A stretch of DNA of 35,505 nt from Flavobacterium sp. YO12 (GCF_004119495.1 NZ_NRQU01000048.1:1-35505); one strand, 5' to 3'. Positions 18,237 through 26,746 are shown, counted from the first letter of the stretch. A program made the numbers and translations. Notes: generated from the sequence alone by a model not told the origin.

Positions 18237-18268
18237 TGTATATAAATATTAAAATCTTAATAATTCGA

Positions 18269-19597
18269 TTAATAGTGGCATTTACCGCATTCTAAACCTC
18301 CCATTTGCGCTGCAGTTAATTTCTCTACACCGTATTTTTTAGAAAGTTCAGCATGAATTTTATCATAATATGCATTTCCTTCCATCTTAACATCAGTTTT
18401 TCTATGGCAATCAACACACCATCCCATTGTTAATTTAGAGTATTGCTTCATGATTTCAAATTCTTGTACCGGACCGTGACAAGTTTGACATTCAACTCCT
18501 GCAACAGAAACGTGTTGAGAGTGATTGAAATAAACAAAATCAGGAAGATTATGAATACGAACCCATTTTACAGGCTTAGTTTTTCCAGTATAAGCCTGTT
18601 TAGTCTTATCCCATCCAACAGCATCATATAATTTTTGAATTTCTCCATCGTAGAATGCTTTACTGTACTCTGCAGTAGCAGTAGTCTCAGCAACTTCAGA
18701 AATATTTTTATGACAGTTCATACAAACATTCAATGAAGGAATACCAGCAGTTTTACTTACACGTGCAGCAGAGTGACAATATTTACAATTGATCTCATTA
18801 TCTCCAGCGTGAATTTTGTGAGAATAGTGAATTGGCTGAATTGGCTCATAATTTTGATCAACACCTACCTGCATCAAGTAACCGTATACAAAATAACCAC
18901 TAGCTAAAAGTAAAAATATAGAAGTAACTAAAACTAAAAATTGATTTTTAGCAAAAGCTTTCCAAATTGGAGTTCTGCCTTCTTTTGGCGCAACTTCAAT
19001 TCCGTTATTACTTGCAACTTTAGTTAATACTTTGTTCACCATGAACAACATAACAACTAAAATAGCCATCACAAGAGCAAGAGCTCCTAAAATAATATTG
19101 TTAGAAATACCGCCGCCTTCAACTTTTTGTCCAGGAGGAACAGTTCCTGGCGCACCAGCAGCAGGCTCAGCTTTTTTCTCAGAAGTAAAAGCAATAATAT
19201 TATCAATATCGCCTTCAGATAATTGAGGAAAAGAAGTCATTACTGCTTTATTGTTTTCCTCAAAAAGTTTAACCGCAACAGGATCACCTGACTTAATCAT
19301 GTCAGAACTGTTATGCACCCATTTATAAAGCCAAGCTTTATCGTGCTTATCCGCAATTCCTCTTAAAGCAGGACCTGTTGATTTAGCATCTAATTTGTGA
19401 CATGCAGCGCAATTTGCATTAAAAAGTTCTTTCCCTTTTACTGGATCACCACCTGTAGTCGCAGCCGGAGCAGCAGCTTCAGGAGCCGCAGGAGCAGCAG
19501 GATCTTGAGCAAATGAAGTTAGGGAGAAAATTAACGTTAGCGATAAACTAAGTAATAATTTTCTGGAGATCGAATTATGGTTACCCACCTTTTTCAT
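18269..19597 (-). CDS. actA: Alternative complex III subunit ActA (multiheme cytochrome c) with an extra N-terminal mono-heme domain
   Basis: First gene of the respiratory operon, 442 residues. A signal peptide ends at SFAQ (~31). A class I cytochrome c domain follows, with CAACH (63-67) and a probable axial Met at ~120. After a Pro/Ala/Gly linker come membrane segments at ~167-188 and ~219-240, then the pentaheme ActA domain with CKYCH (271), CMNCH (292), CQTCH (370), CVDCH (394) and CGKCH (437). Six CxxCH motifs in all, one more than the five of the pentaheme ActA. The extra domain could pass electrons onward to the adjacent oxidase; that role is inferred. Confidence 0.94.
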   Translation of the reverse strand: MKKVGNHNSISRKLLLSLSLTLIFSLTSFAQDPAAPAAPEAAAPAATTGGDPVKGKELFNANCAACHKLDAKSTGPALRGIADKHDKAWLYKWVHNSSDMIKSGDPVAVKLFEENNKAVMTSFPQLSEGDIDNIIAFTSEKKAEPAAGAPGTVPPGQKVEGGGISNNIILGALALVMAILVVMLFMVNKVLTKVASNNGIEVAPKEGRTPIWKAFAKNQFLVLVTSIFLLLASGYFVYGYLMQVGVDQNYEPIQPIHYSHKIHAGDNEINCKYCHSAARVSKTAGIPSLNVCMNCHKNISEVAETTATAEYSKAFYDGEIQKLYDAVGWDKTKQAYTGKTKPVKWVRIHNLPDFVYFNHSQHVSVAGVECQTCHGPVQEFEIMKQYSKLTMGWCVDCHRKTDVKMEGNAYYDKIHAELSKKYGVEKLTAAQMGGLECGKCHY

Positions 19598-19684
19598 ATA
19601 GTATAATAATTATCTACTAATTTTTGGTATGATTTTTTCTGTAGTAAATCAGACTAAAATTAATACCTTCTTTTAAAACTTGCA

Positions 19685-19713
19685 CAAAAATACGACTTAT
19701 GAACTATTCTCAA
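19685..19713 (-). promoter_or_regulatory. Promoter of the act-cox operon
   Basis: On the minus strand, TTG (19713-19711, within TTTTG) is followed after 18 bases by TATTTTTG (19692-19685). This matches the Bacteroidota consensus TTG, 17-23 nt, TAnnTTTG. Transcription would start near 19680, giving a leader of about 80 bases to actA. Confidence 0.7.
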
Positions 19714-19790
19714 AACCTTAAAATACTCTTAAATATCAATTTATATCAATTCTAAATAATATTAAAATTTTCCATACAAACTTTAAATAT

Positions 19791-19798
19791 TATTTTTG
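19791..19798 (+). promoter_or_regulatory. -7 element of the SPOR-protein gene
   Basis: TATTTTTG matches TAnnTTTG perfectly, but no TTG is found 17-23 bases upstream. A start near 19804 would leave a leader of about 13 bases before the ATG at 19817, and rules out the in-frame TTG at 19796 as a start because it lies inside this box. Confidence 0.45.
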
Positions 19799-19816
19799 CA
19801 CAAAAACCATCACATT

Positions 19817-20206
19817 ATGAGAATTTTAACCCCTTCAAAAAACGTTTTCTTAACATTAGCAATCTTTGCTTTAGCAAACAATATTCATGCTCAAGATCAA
19901 AATTTAACAGTAAATCAAGATCCCAAATTTGAGCAATTAATGAACGAGAAACGTAAATTTAACACATCAATAAGTACAAATGATTCTTATAGAATTCAAA
20001 TTTTCAGCGGGAAAAGCGACGAAGCAAAAAAAACGCTGGCTGACTTTAAAAGAGAATACTCAAACATTGATGGCACAATAATTTTCAATACGCCAAACTA
20101 CAAAGTAATTGTAGGCAGTTTTAAGTCAAGAATTGAAGCAGAAAGAAATCTAGCAGACATCAAGAAAAAATACAAAAATGTATTCCTGCTAAAGCCGAAT
20201 AAATAA
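19817..20206 (+). CDS. Secreted SPOR-domain protein
   Basis: Starting at the ATG at 19817, the protein has 129 residues: a signal peptide ending IHAQD (~26), a short linker, then one SPOR domain from about residue 52 (YRIQIFSGKSDEAKK) to the end (YKVIVGSFKSRIEAERNL). SPOR domains bind denuded peptidoglycan strands, often at division sites. This small one has no catalytic or membrane domain, so it is probably a free periplasmic wall-binding protein. It is transcribed divergently from the act operon and closed by its own terminator. Confidence 0.85.
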   Translation: MRILTPSKNVFLTLAIFALANNIHAQDQNLTVNQDPKFEQLMNEKRKFNTSISTNDSYRIQIFSGKSDEAKKTLADFKREYSNIDGTIIFNTPNYKVIVGSFKSRIEAERNLADIKKKYKNVFLLKPNK

Positions 20207-20231
20207 AAAACAAAAACAACAAGAAATAAAG

Positions 20232-20276
20232 AACCACAAAAGCAACTCTCCACTGAGTTTTTTTTGTGGTTTTTTA
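20232..20276 (+). terminator. Terminator of the SPOR-protein gene
   Basis: AACCACAAAA (20232-20241) pairs with TTTTGTGGTT (20262-20271), with an inner AACTC/GAGTT stem and a TCCACT loop, followed by a T-run. It lies 25 bases after the stop. Confidence 0.85.
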
Positions 20277-20687
20277 TTATAACGAGGTATTTAAAAATAC
20301 CAAACAAAAACCAACATCTAAACACAAAGCCCAAATCCAAAATTTATTTTTTTTTCATTTTCAGCAGTAACTACTTCGTTTTATCATAACCAAACATCAT
20401 AACAAAAGCACCACTCCTAAAAACCATTTCTGACAACTTGCCACCAGACCAAAACAGCGCTTTGTTTATCAAAAAAAACAACCCTATACACCAAACTTCC
20501 ACAAACCACCCTTACAATTACTCTTTTTCAACCTTTGACTTCCATAATCTCTTTAAAACGAACCTATCAACACATCCTATTAATCAAACCCAACAACACG
20601 CAGCAAGACATCCTACAAAGAAAACATCAAAACATATTACCTAGCAAAAAAAATCTCTTATCAATGCCAAACAGTTTTAAACAAAAA
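20277..20687. other. G-poor intergenic stretch
   Basis: About 400 bases between two terminators, very rich in A and C and poor in G on the plus strand. Small frames at 20438-20644 and 20535-20723 show no family resemblance and odd composition. A 7-bp inverted repeat GGTATTT/AAATACC lies at 20286-20301. No gene or promoter is supported. Confidence 0.6.
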
Positions 20688-20710
20688 AAATCCCGAAAAA
20701 ATCGGGATTT
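20688..20710 (-). terminator. Terminator of the rimP-nusA-infB operon
   Basis: AAATCCCGA (20688-20696) and TCGGGATTT (20702-20710) form a 9-bp stem around a 5-nt loop, followed on the minus strand by eight T. It begins 22 bases after the infB stop. Confidence 0.92.
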
Positions 20711-20731
20711 ATATCTAAAATAGAAATTCTA

Positions 20732-23611
20732 CTATTTAAGTTTCTTTTTGATAGCAACTTCATGATAAGCCTCAATAACATCATTCATTTCAATATCATT
20801 GAATCCTTTTATTTGGATACCACAGTCATAACCTTTAGAAACTTCTTTAACATCATCTTTAAAACGTTTTAAAGCAACTAATTCTCCGGTATGTACCACA
20901 ACTCCATCTCTAATAACTCTAATTTTAGAGCTTCTTAAAATCTTACCGTCAGTTACCATACATCCTGCAATTGAACCAACTTTAGAAATTTTGAAAATCT
21001 CACGAATCTCAGCCGTTCCTAAAATTTCCTCTTTCATTTCAGGAGCTAACATTCCTTCCATTGCATCTTTCAAGTCATCGATAGCTGCATAAATAATAGA
21101 ATAATAACGGATATCAATTTCTTCTTTATCAGCAAGCTGTCTAGCATTTCCAGCAGGACGAACGTTAAATCCAATAATGATCGCATCAGAAGCAGAGGCC
21201 AACATAACGTCAGTTTCTGTAATTGCACCAACACCTTTATGGATAATATTAATTTGAATTTCTTCAGTAGAAAGTTTAGAGAACGAATCTGATAATGCTT
21301 CAACAGATCCATCAACGTCTCCTTTAAGGATTACGTTCAATTCTTTAAACTGACCAAGAGCAATACGACGACCAATTTCATCAAGTGTAATATGACGTTG
21401 TGTACGCACAGATTGTTCACGCATTAACTGAGAACGTTTAGACGCAATTTGCTTAGCCTCTTTTTCATCTTCGAATACATTAAACTTATCACCAGCAGTT
21501 GCAGCACCATCTAAACCTAAAACAGATACCGGAGTCGAAGGACCAGCTTCTAAAACTGTATGACCTCTTTCATCATGCATTGCTTTAACTTTTCCATGGT
21601 GTTTTCCAGCAAGCATATAATCTCCAATTTTCAACGTACCTTGTTGTACTAAAATTGTCGAAACATAACCTTTTCCTTTATCCAAGAAAGCCTCAACAAC
21701 AGTTCCTTGTGCAGCTTTATTTGGATTCGCTTTTAAATCTAAGATTTCAGCTTCTAATAAAACTTTCTCTAATAATTCTTTTACTCCTGTTCCAACTTTC
21801 GCAGAAATATCATGTGACTGAATTTTTCCACCCCAATCTTCAACAAGTAAATTCATACTGGCCAAACGCTCTTTAATTTTCTCAACATTAGCATTTGGTT
21901 TATCAATTTTATTGATTGCAAATATAATTGGCACTCCCGCAGCTTGTGCGTGAGAAATTGCCTCTTTTGTTTGCGGCATGATATCATCATCCGCAGCTAC
22001 TACGATAATAGCGATATCTGTAACTTGAGCTCCACGTGCACGCATCGCGGTAAACGCCTCGTGACCTGGTGTATCTAAGAATGCAATTTTCTGACCATTA
22101 TCAAGAGTAACTCCATAAGCCCCAATGTGCTGTGTAATACCACCCGACTCTCCAGCGATAACATTTTCTTTACGAATATAATCCAGTAAAGATGTTTTAC
22201 CGTGGTCAACGTGCCCCATTACAGTAACAATAGGCGCTCTAGTTACTAAATCTTCTTCTTTATCTTCAACTACCTCGATAGCTTCCTCGATATCAACAGT
22301 AATAAACTCAACTTCGTAACCAAATTCATCAGCTACAATTGTTAATGTTTCAGCATCTAAACGCTGATTCATAGTAACCATGATACCCAAAGACATACAA
22401 GTTCCAATTACTTTTGTAATCGGCACATCCATCATGATGGCAATTTCACCTACAGTAACAAATTCAGTAACTTTAATTGTTTTACTTCCTTCGTCAAGAG
22501 CTCTTTGCTCATCATCAGATTTCTGACGGTGCGTTTCTCTTTTATCTCTTCTATATTTAGCCGCTTTAGATTTCCCTCCTTTACCTTGAAGTTTTTCAAG
22601 AGTCTCTCTAATTTGGTTTTTTACTTCTTCTTCAGTAGGCTCAACTTTAGCTACAATAGCCGGACGGTTTCCTTTTACAAAACCAGGTCTCGCACTTCTG
22701 TTTGCATTAAATCCGCCACCGCCGTTGTTTGGCGTTATCTTGTTTGGATTTGGAGTCCCCGGTGCATTACCAGCCCCTTGAGGTTTTGGCGCCCCTGGAG
22801 TTCCTTGTTTAGGAGCAATCCTTTTACGCTTATTCTTATTAGCATTATTCCCAACACCTGGCGCACCCGGTTTATTAGGCGTAATTTTAGGATCTTCTTT
22901 CTTTTTCTTAGGTTTATTAAATTGAGATAAGTCAATTGTCTGCCCCGTAAGAGTTGTTCCAGATAATTTCTGGTATTGAGTAGTGATTGTTTCTTCGGCA
23001 GTTGCAGGATCTGTTGAAACAATAGGCTCTTGCGCTGTTTTTGAAACTTCAGCTTTAACTTCTTTTTTCTCTGTAATAATAGGTTTCTCTACCTTTTTTT
23101 CTTCAGAAACTACAGGAGCCGCTGGCTCAGGCTGTACAACTTCTTTCTGAACTGGTTTTTCTGGTTGAGTTGGAGTAATAACTGCTTTTGGCTCTTCAGC
23201 TTTAACTGGCTCCTCAGTAGGAGTAGAAACAACTGCAGGTTTCTTCGGATTTAAATCTATTTTACCTACTTGCACAGGTCCAGTTACAACCGCTCTCGCT
23301 TTTATAATCTCCTGTTGCTTTTGGCGCTCCTCATCTTGTCTGCGTTTGTCTTCAATTTCTTTCTCACGCTCTACACGTAATGCTTCTTTTTCTTTTCTTT
23401 TCTCTTCTCCAACCTCTTTAGAAGCTTCCTTATTCCCCTTATCGCCCGCAAATTGGCTTTGCAGGATATTAAACTCACTGTCAGAAATTTTCGCGTTTGG
23501 ATTTGCATCAATAGCAATACCCTTATCTTTTAGATAATCAACAGCTCTTTCTAACGAGATATTTAATTCCCTTAAAACCTTATTTATTCTTATTACTCTC
23601 TCTTCAGACAT
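20732..23611 (-). CDS. infB: Translation initiation factor IF-2
   Basis: IF-2 is the GTPase that brings initiator tRNA to the 30S subunit and promotes subunit joining. The 959-residue protein has an N-terminal IF2N domain (RINKVLRELNISLERAVDYL), a long low-complexity linker of Lys/Glu/Pro then Asn/Pro/Gly (~70-330), a second IF2N-like part near 380-440, and the GTPase domain with G1 GHVDHGKT (466-473), G3 DTPGHEAF and G4 NKID. Later come domains II, III and the C-terminal tRNA-binding part. Length and layout fit Bacteroidota IF-2. It starts 59 bases after nusA and ends the operon. Confidence 0.97.
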   Translation of the reverse strand: MSEERVIRINKVLRELNISLERAVDYLKDKGIAIDANPNAKISDSEFNILQSQFAGDKGNKEASKEVGEEKRKEKEALRVEREKEIEDKRRQDEERQKQQEIIKARAVVTGPVQVGKIDLNPKKPAVVSTPTEEPVKAEEPKAVITPTQPEKPVQKEVVQPEPAAPVVSEEKKVEKPIITEKKEVKAEVSKTAQEPIVSTDPATAEETITTQYQKLSGTTLTGQTIDLSQFNKPKKKKEDPKITPNKPGAPGVGNNANKNKRKRIAPKQGTPGAPKPQGAGNAPGTPNPNKITPNNGGGGFNANRSARPGFVKGNRPAIVAKVEPTEEEVKNQIRETLEKLQGKGGKSKAAKYRRDKRETHRQKSDDEQRALDEGSKTIKVTEFVTVGEIAIMMDVPITKVIGTCMSLGIMVTMNQRLDAETLTIVADEFGYEVEFITVDIEEAIEVVEDKEEDLVTRAPIVTVMGHVDHGKTSLLDYIRKENVIAGESGGITQHIGAYGVTLDNGQKIAFLDTPGHEAFTAMRARGAQVTDIAIIVVAADDDIMPQTKEAISHAQAAGVPIIFAINKIDKPNANVEKIKERLASMNLLVEDWGGKIQSHDISAKVGTGVKELLEKVLLEAEILDLKANPNKAAQGTVVEAFLDKGKGYVSTILVQQGTLKIGDYMLAGKHHGKVKAMHDERGHTVLEAGPSTPVSVLGLDGAATAGDKFNVFEDEKEAKQIASKRSQLMREQSVRTQRHITLDEIGRRIALGQFKELNVILKGDVDGSVEALSDSFSKLSTEEIQINIIHKGVGAITETDVMLASASDAIIIGFNVRPAGNARQLADKEEIDIRYYSIIYAAIDDLKDAMEGMLAPEMKEEILGTAEIREIFKISKVGSIAGCMVTDGKILRSSKIRVIRDGVVVHTGELVALKRFKDDVKEVSKGYDCGIQIKGFNDIEMNDVIEAYHEVAIKKKLK

Positions 23612-23670
23612 ATAACCTTTTTATTATTACCTTTTTCGTTGTGTTGTTAGAGCCAGACTTCAGCCATTAA

Positions 23671-24924
23671 CTAGCTGTCAAACTCTTCTTTTAGTATCTT
23701 CATAACATCTAGAATCGTTTCCTCTTCTAAATCTGTTCTTCTTACTAAATCTTCTACTTCTTGTTTTAAAATACTTTTTGCAGTATCTAAACCTATCTTA
23801 GCAAATTCTTCGATTACCCATTCTTCAATTTCATCTGAAAACTCTGTTAATTCAACATCGTCTTCATCTGCAACTGTACCAGCAACATCACCTTCACGAA
23901 TAACATCTAATTCATAACCCGTCAATTGACCCGCTAATTTAATATTGTGACCACCTCTACCAATCGCCTTAGAAACTTCTTCTAATTTCAAGAATACTTC
24001 AGCTCTTTTATTTTCTTCATCAATTTTGATTGAAGAAACTTTCGCAGGGCTTAATGCTCTTGTAATAAACAATTGAATGTTATTTGTGTAGTTAATTACG
24101 TCAATATTTTCGTTTCCTAATTCACGAACAATTCCATGAATACGAGAACCTTTCATACCAACACAAGCTCCAACTGGATCAATTCTATCATCATAAGAAT
24201 CTACCGCTACTTTTGCTTTTTCACCAGGAATACGCACTACATTTTTAACTGTAATCAAACCGTCGAATACTTCTGGAATTTCTTGTTCAAATAATTTTTC
24301 TAAGAACTTCTCAGAAGTTCTAGACATAATAATTTGAGGTTTGTTTCCTTTCAATTCAACGCTTTCAATGATTCCACGAACATTATCTCCTTTACGGAAA
24401 AAGTCAGATGGAATTTGTTTTTCTTTTGGAAGTACAATTTCGTTTCCTTCATCATCAACTAAGATAACTACTCTTGGACGCACGTGGTGTACTTCTGCAG
24501 TATAAATATCACCAATAATATCTTTAAATTGTTTATAAAGATTTGTATTATCGTGTTCGTGAATTTTAGATATTAAGTTTTGACGCAAAGCCAAAATAGC
24601 TCTTCTCCCTAAATCAATCAATTTAACCTCTTCAGAAACTTCTTCACCAATTTCAAAATCCGCTTCAATCATTCTTGCTTCAGTCAAAGTAATCTCTTCG
24701 TTTTCAAAATCAAGATCTTCGTCAGCAACAATTACTCTTCTTCTCCAAATCTCCATATCTCCTTTATCAGGATTTATAATGATGTCGAAGTTATCATCAG
24801 AACCGTATTTTTTCTTTAATGCATTTCTAAACACGTCCTCTAAAATTGCCATAAGCGTTACACGATCAATAAGTTTATTGTCTTTAAACTCTGAGAATGA
24901 ATCGATTAATGCTAAATTTTCCAT
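23671..24924 (-). CDS. nusA: Transcription termination/antitermination factor NusA
   Basis: NusA binds RNA polymerase and nascent RNA, affecting pausing, intrinsic termination and antitermination. In 417 residues I see the N-terminal polymerase-binding domain, an S1 domain (~130-200), and two KH domains with the loops VGMKGSRI and IGRGGHNI. There are no C-terminal acidic repeats as in E. coli, so this is the short form. It lies between rimP (13 bases upstream) and infB. Confidence 0.96.
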   Translation of the reverse strand: MENLALIDSFSEFKDNKLIDRVTLMAILEDVFRNALKKKYGSDDNFDIIINPDKGDMEIWRRRVIVADEDLDFENEEITLTEARMIEADFEIGEEVSEEVKLIDLGRRAILALRQNLISKIHEHDNTNLYKQFKDIIGDIYTAEVHHVRPRVVILVDDEGNEIVLPKEKQIPSDFFRKGDNVRGIIESVELKGNKPQIIMSRTSEKFLEKLFEQEIPEVFDGLITVKNVVRIPGEKAKVAVDSYDDRIDPVGACVGMKGSRIHGIVRELGNENIDVINYTNNIQLFITRALSPAKVSSIKIDEENKRAEVFLKLEEVSKAIGRGGHNIKLAGQLTGYELDVIREGDVAGTVADEDDVELTEFSDEIEEWVIEEFAKIGLDTAKSILKQEVEDLVRRTDLEEETILDVMKILKEEFDS

Positions 24925-24937
24925 GCGAATTCTTTAA

Positions 24938-25402
24938 TTAAAATGTTACTGTAACAATTGCCTCTTTAATTTCTGTATAAGGTATTTGCTGCTCTTTTTG
25001 AACTGTTTCTTTTCCTTTTCCTATTTTTTTCGGTTCTCTTGCTTCCCAAGACAAAATTATAAAAACATCGTTAGCTTCTACTAATTCTGCTTCAATTTTT
25101 TCAGTATTTGTAGTAACAATCAATGTTCTACCAATATTTTTCTTGTATTGTCTTACCAATTTCAAAGGAGACCCTACTCCAACTGATGCTACTTCAAGAG
25201 AAAAATCTTGTTCTTCACGATCCAAGTTATTCTCAATTGCTCGACTAATATCGATGCAATCCTGCAGCGCCACTCCTGTATCACCATCTAAACCTACACT
25301 AATTTTAAAAGCATCAGAAACAGCCAAATCAATCAAAAAGATTGACGGCTTTTCTAAAAGAGCCTCCGCAATTAATCCGTTTACTTTTTCTTTAAATGTC
25401 AT
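24938..25402 (-). CDS. rimP: Ribosome maturation factor RimP
   Basis: RimP helps assemble the 30S subunit. From the ATG at 25402 (MTFKEKVNGLIAEAL) the protein is 154 residues, a usual length. An in-frame ATG at 25438 would add 12 residues (MRGLSVPSFYKI) encoded by a strong hairpin; those residues do not look like RimP, so the downstream start is preferred. The body has the family's EVASVGVGSPL segment. It is the first gene of the rimP-nusA-infB operon, an order common across bacteria. Regulation may involve the leader hairpin at 25411-25436. Confidence 0.93.
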   Translation of the reverse strand: MTFKEKVNGLIAEALLEKPSIFLIDLAVSDAFKISVGLDGDTGVALQDCIDISRAIENNLDREEQDFSLEVASVGVGSPLKLVRQYKKNIGRTLIVTTNTEKIEAELVEANDVFIILSWEAREPKKIGKGKETVQKEQQIPYTEIKEAIVTVTF

Positions 25403-25410
25403 AATTTTAT

Positions 25411-25436
25411 AAAAAGAGGGGACACTTAGTCCCCTC
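25411..25436 (-). promoter_or_regulatory. Terminator-like hairpin in the rimP leader (candidate attenuator)
   Basis: GAGGGGAC and GTCCCCTC form a perfect 8-bp GC-rich stem with a 5-nt loop (25416-25436), followed on the minus strand directly by TTTTT (25415-25411), then rimP's ATG nine bases later at 25402. It lies between the predicted promoter and the start codon, which is where an attenuator would be. Confidence 0.7.
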
Positions 25437-25464
25437 ATTATTTAGATTTTAATAAATAACGGTG

Positions 25465-25492
25465 CAAATATAGTGATTTTTTTATAAATCAA
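25465..25492 (-). promoter_or_regulatory. Promoter of the rimP-nusA-infB operon
   Basis: TTG (25492-25490, within TTTTG) is followed after 17 bases by TATATTTG (25472-25465) on the minus strand. A start near 25459 would give a leader of about 57 bases that contains the hairpin at 25411-25436. Confidence 0.65.
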
Positions 25493-25576
25493 AATAAATA
25501 GATCGCTCTAAAAATATTTCTTATCTTTATAGAAGCATTAATTTAACAGAATTTCTCATTATTTAACCCAAAAACC

Positions 25577-26401
25577 ATGAAACAAATTCTAGTACCTACT
25601 GATTTCTCTGAACACGCAGAAGACGCCTTAAAAGTCGCTGCGCAAATTGCCAAAAAAAACAACTCCGAAATCATCATCCTTCATATGCTTGAACTTCCAA
25701 GCCAAATGAACGATGCCGTTTTAGGCGGCACCAGCATTCCCGAAACCATGCTATTCATGAAAAAAGCAAACGAAATGCTGGACGAAATTTCATCAAAACC
25801 ATACCTAGACGGCATTCAAGTGACTGAAATCGTAAAAATGGACAGGCCGATTCACGGAATCACTCAAGTAAGCAAAGACCACAATATAGATTTAATTGTA
25901 ATGGGATCTCACGGCTCTTCTGGCGTTGAAGAATTACTAATAGGCTCCAACACCGAAAAAGTAGTACGCAATTCTGATATTCCTGTTTTGGTAATCAAAA
26001 AAGACATCAAAAATTTTAATGCATCCAATATCGTATTTGCTTCTGATTTTTCAGAAGAAGCAAAAAAACCATTCAAAAAACTCCTTGACTTTGCCAAAAC
26101 ATTCCAATCAAAATTGCATTTAGTTATAATTTGCACGCCAAACAGCTTTAAAACTACACACGCAGCAGAAAAAGCTATAACCGATTTCATCACGGAGTTT
26201 AACCTCTCAGATTACACCACAAATATTTACAACGATACTAATATCGAAAAAGGAATCATAAACTTTTCTAACAAGATAAACGCAGATATCATTGGAATGT
26301 GTACACACGGAAGAACTGGTTTTGCGCACTTTTTTAACGGAAGTATCAGCGAAGGCTTAGTAAATCACGCCGTTAAACCTATTATTACTTTTAAAATATA
26401 A
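25577..26401 (+). CDS. Universal stress protein with two UspA domains
   Basis: The 274-residue protein contains two UspA-type folds in tandem. The first starts MKQILVPTDFSEHAEDALK and has the nucleotide-binding motif MGSHGSSGVEELLIGS (~110-126). The second starts at about residue 150 (NIVFASDFSEEAKKPF) and has CTHGRTGFAHFFNGS. Both motifs fit the G-2x-G-9x-G(S/T) pattern of ATP-binding Usp proteins. It is cytosolic and probably stress-related; the target is unknown. It is divergent from rimP, with a partial -7 element TATCTTTA at 25522-25529. Confidence 0.9.
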   Translation: MKQILVPTDFSEHAEDALKVAAQIAKKNNSEIIILHMLELPSQMNDAVLGGTSIPETMLFMKKANEMLDEISSKPYLDGIQVTEIVKMDRPIHGITQVSKDHNIDLIVMGSHGSSGVEELLIGSNTEKVVRNSDIPVLVIKKDIKNFNASNIVFASDFSEEAKKPFKKLLDFAKTFQSKLHLVIICTPNSFKTTHAAEKAITDFITEFNLSDYTTNIYNDTNIEKGIINFSNKINADIIGMCTHGRTGFAHFFNGSISEGLVNHAVKPIITFKI

Positions 26402-26442
26402 AAAACATCCAAGCAAAATAAACACACTTAAATTTACGGCAT

Positions 26443-26467
26443 AAAAAAAACCTCTCGAATGAGAGGC
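26443..26467 (-). terminator. Terminator of the first tRNA-Gln gene
   Basis: CCTCTC (26451-26456), loop GAAT, GAGAGG (26461-26466); on the minus strand it is followed by eight T. The base pair at the foot of the stem is lost here (A at 26450) but present in the second copy. Confidence 0.85.
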
Positions 26468-26475
26468 TTTTTATG

Positions 26476-26546
26476 TTGGTCTACTAGGACTCGAACCTAG
26501 AAAGACTGCACCAAAAACAGTTGTGTTACCATTACACCATAGACCA
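26476..26546 (-). tRNA. tRNA-Gln (anticodon UUG), copy 1
   Basis: The minus strand folds as a cloverleaf: acceptor TGGTCTA/TAGACCA, D arm GTGT...ACAC, anticodon stem ACTGT/GCAGT with a 7-nt loop TTTTGGT (anticodon TTG), and T arm CTAGG TTCGAGT CCTAG. The 3' CCA is not encoded; the discriminator base is A at 26476. Confidence 0.96.
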
Positions 26547-26566
26547 ATAGCGTTGTTAAGCGGGTG

Positions 26567-26596
26567 CAAAATTATAACTTTATTTAGTTTATGCAA
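26567..26596 (-). promoter_or_regulatory. Promoter of tRNA-Gln copy 1
   Basis: TTG (26596-26594, part of TTTG) and TAATTTTG (26574-26567) are separated by 19 bases on the minus strand, matching the Bacteroidota consensus, about 21 bases upstream of the tRNA. Confidence 0.75.
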
Positions 26597-26622
26597 ATTT
26601 TTAGAGATATTTTTTTTTGCAT

Positions 26623-26647
26623 AAAAAAAGCCTCTCGAATGAGAGGC
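26623..26647 (-). terminator. Terminator of the second tRNA-Gln gene
   Basis: GCCTCTC (26630-26636), loop GAAT, GAGAGGC (26641-26647): a 7-bp stem, with seven T after it on the minus strand. It lies between the two tRNAs, so each is a separate transcription unit. Confidence 0.88.
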
Positions 26648-26655
26648 TTTTTATG

Positions 26656-26726
26656 TTGGTCTACTAGGACTCGAACCTAGAAAGACTGCACCAAAAACAG
26701 TTGTGTTACCATTACACCATAGACCA
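26656..26726 (-). tRNA. tRNA-Gln (anticodon UUG), copy 2
   Basis: The 71 bases appear identical to copy 1, with the same cloverleaf and anticodon TTG. CCA is not encoded. Confidence 0.96.
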
Positions 26727-26746
26727 GCAGTGCTGTTAAGCGAGTG

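Noticed and set aside
20286..20301. Perfect 7-bp inverted repeat GGTATTT/AAATACC
   Set aside because: A 2-base loop and AT-rich stem with no T-run; too weak to call a terminator or operator.
20438..20723. Two overlapping 62-68-codon frames after the SPOR gene
   Set aside because: They lie in the G-poor stretch, overlap each other in different frames, and resemble nothing.
22505..22930. 141-codon plus-strand frame rich in Arg, Ser and Phe
   Set aside because: Antisense to the low-complexity linker of infB, which lacks stops on both strands because of composition.
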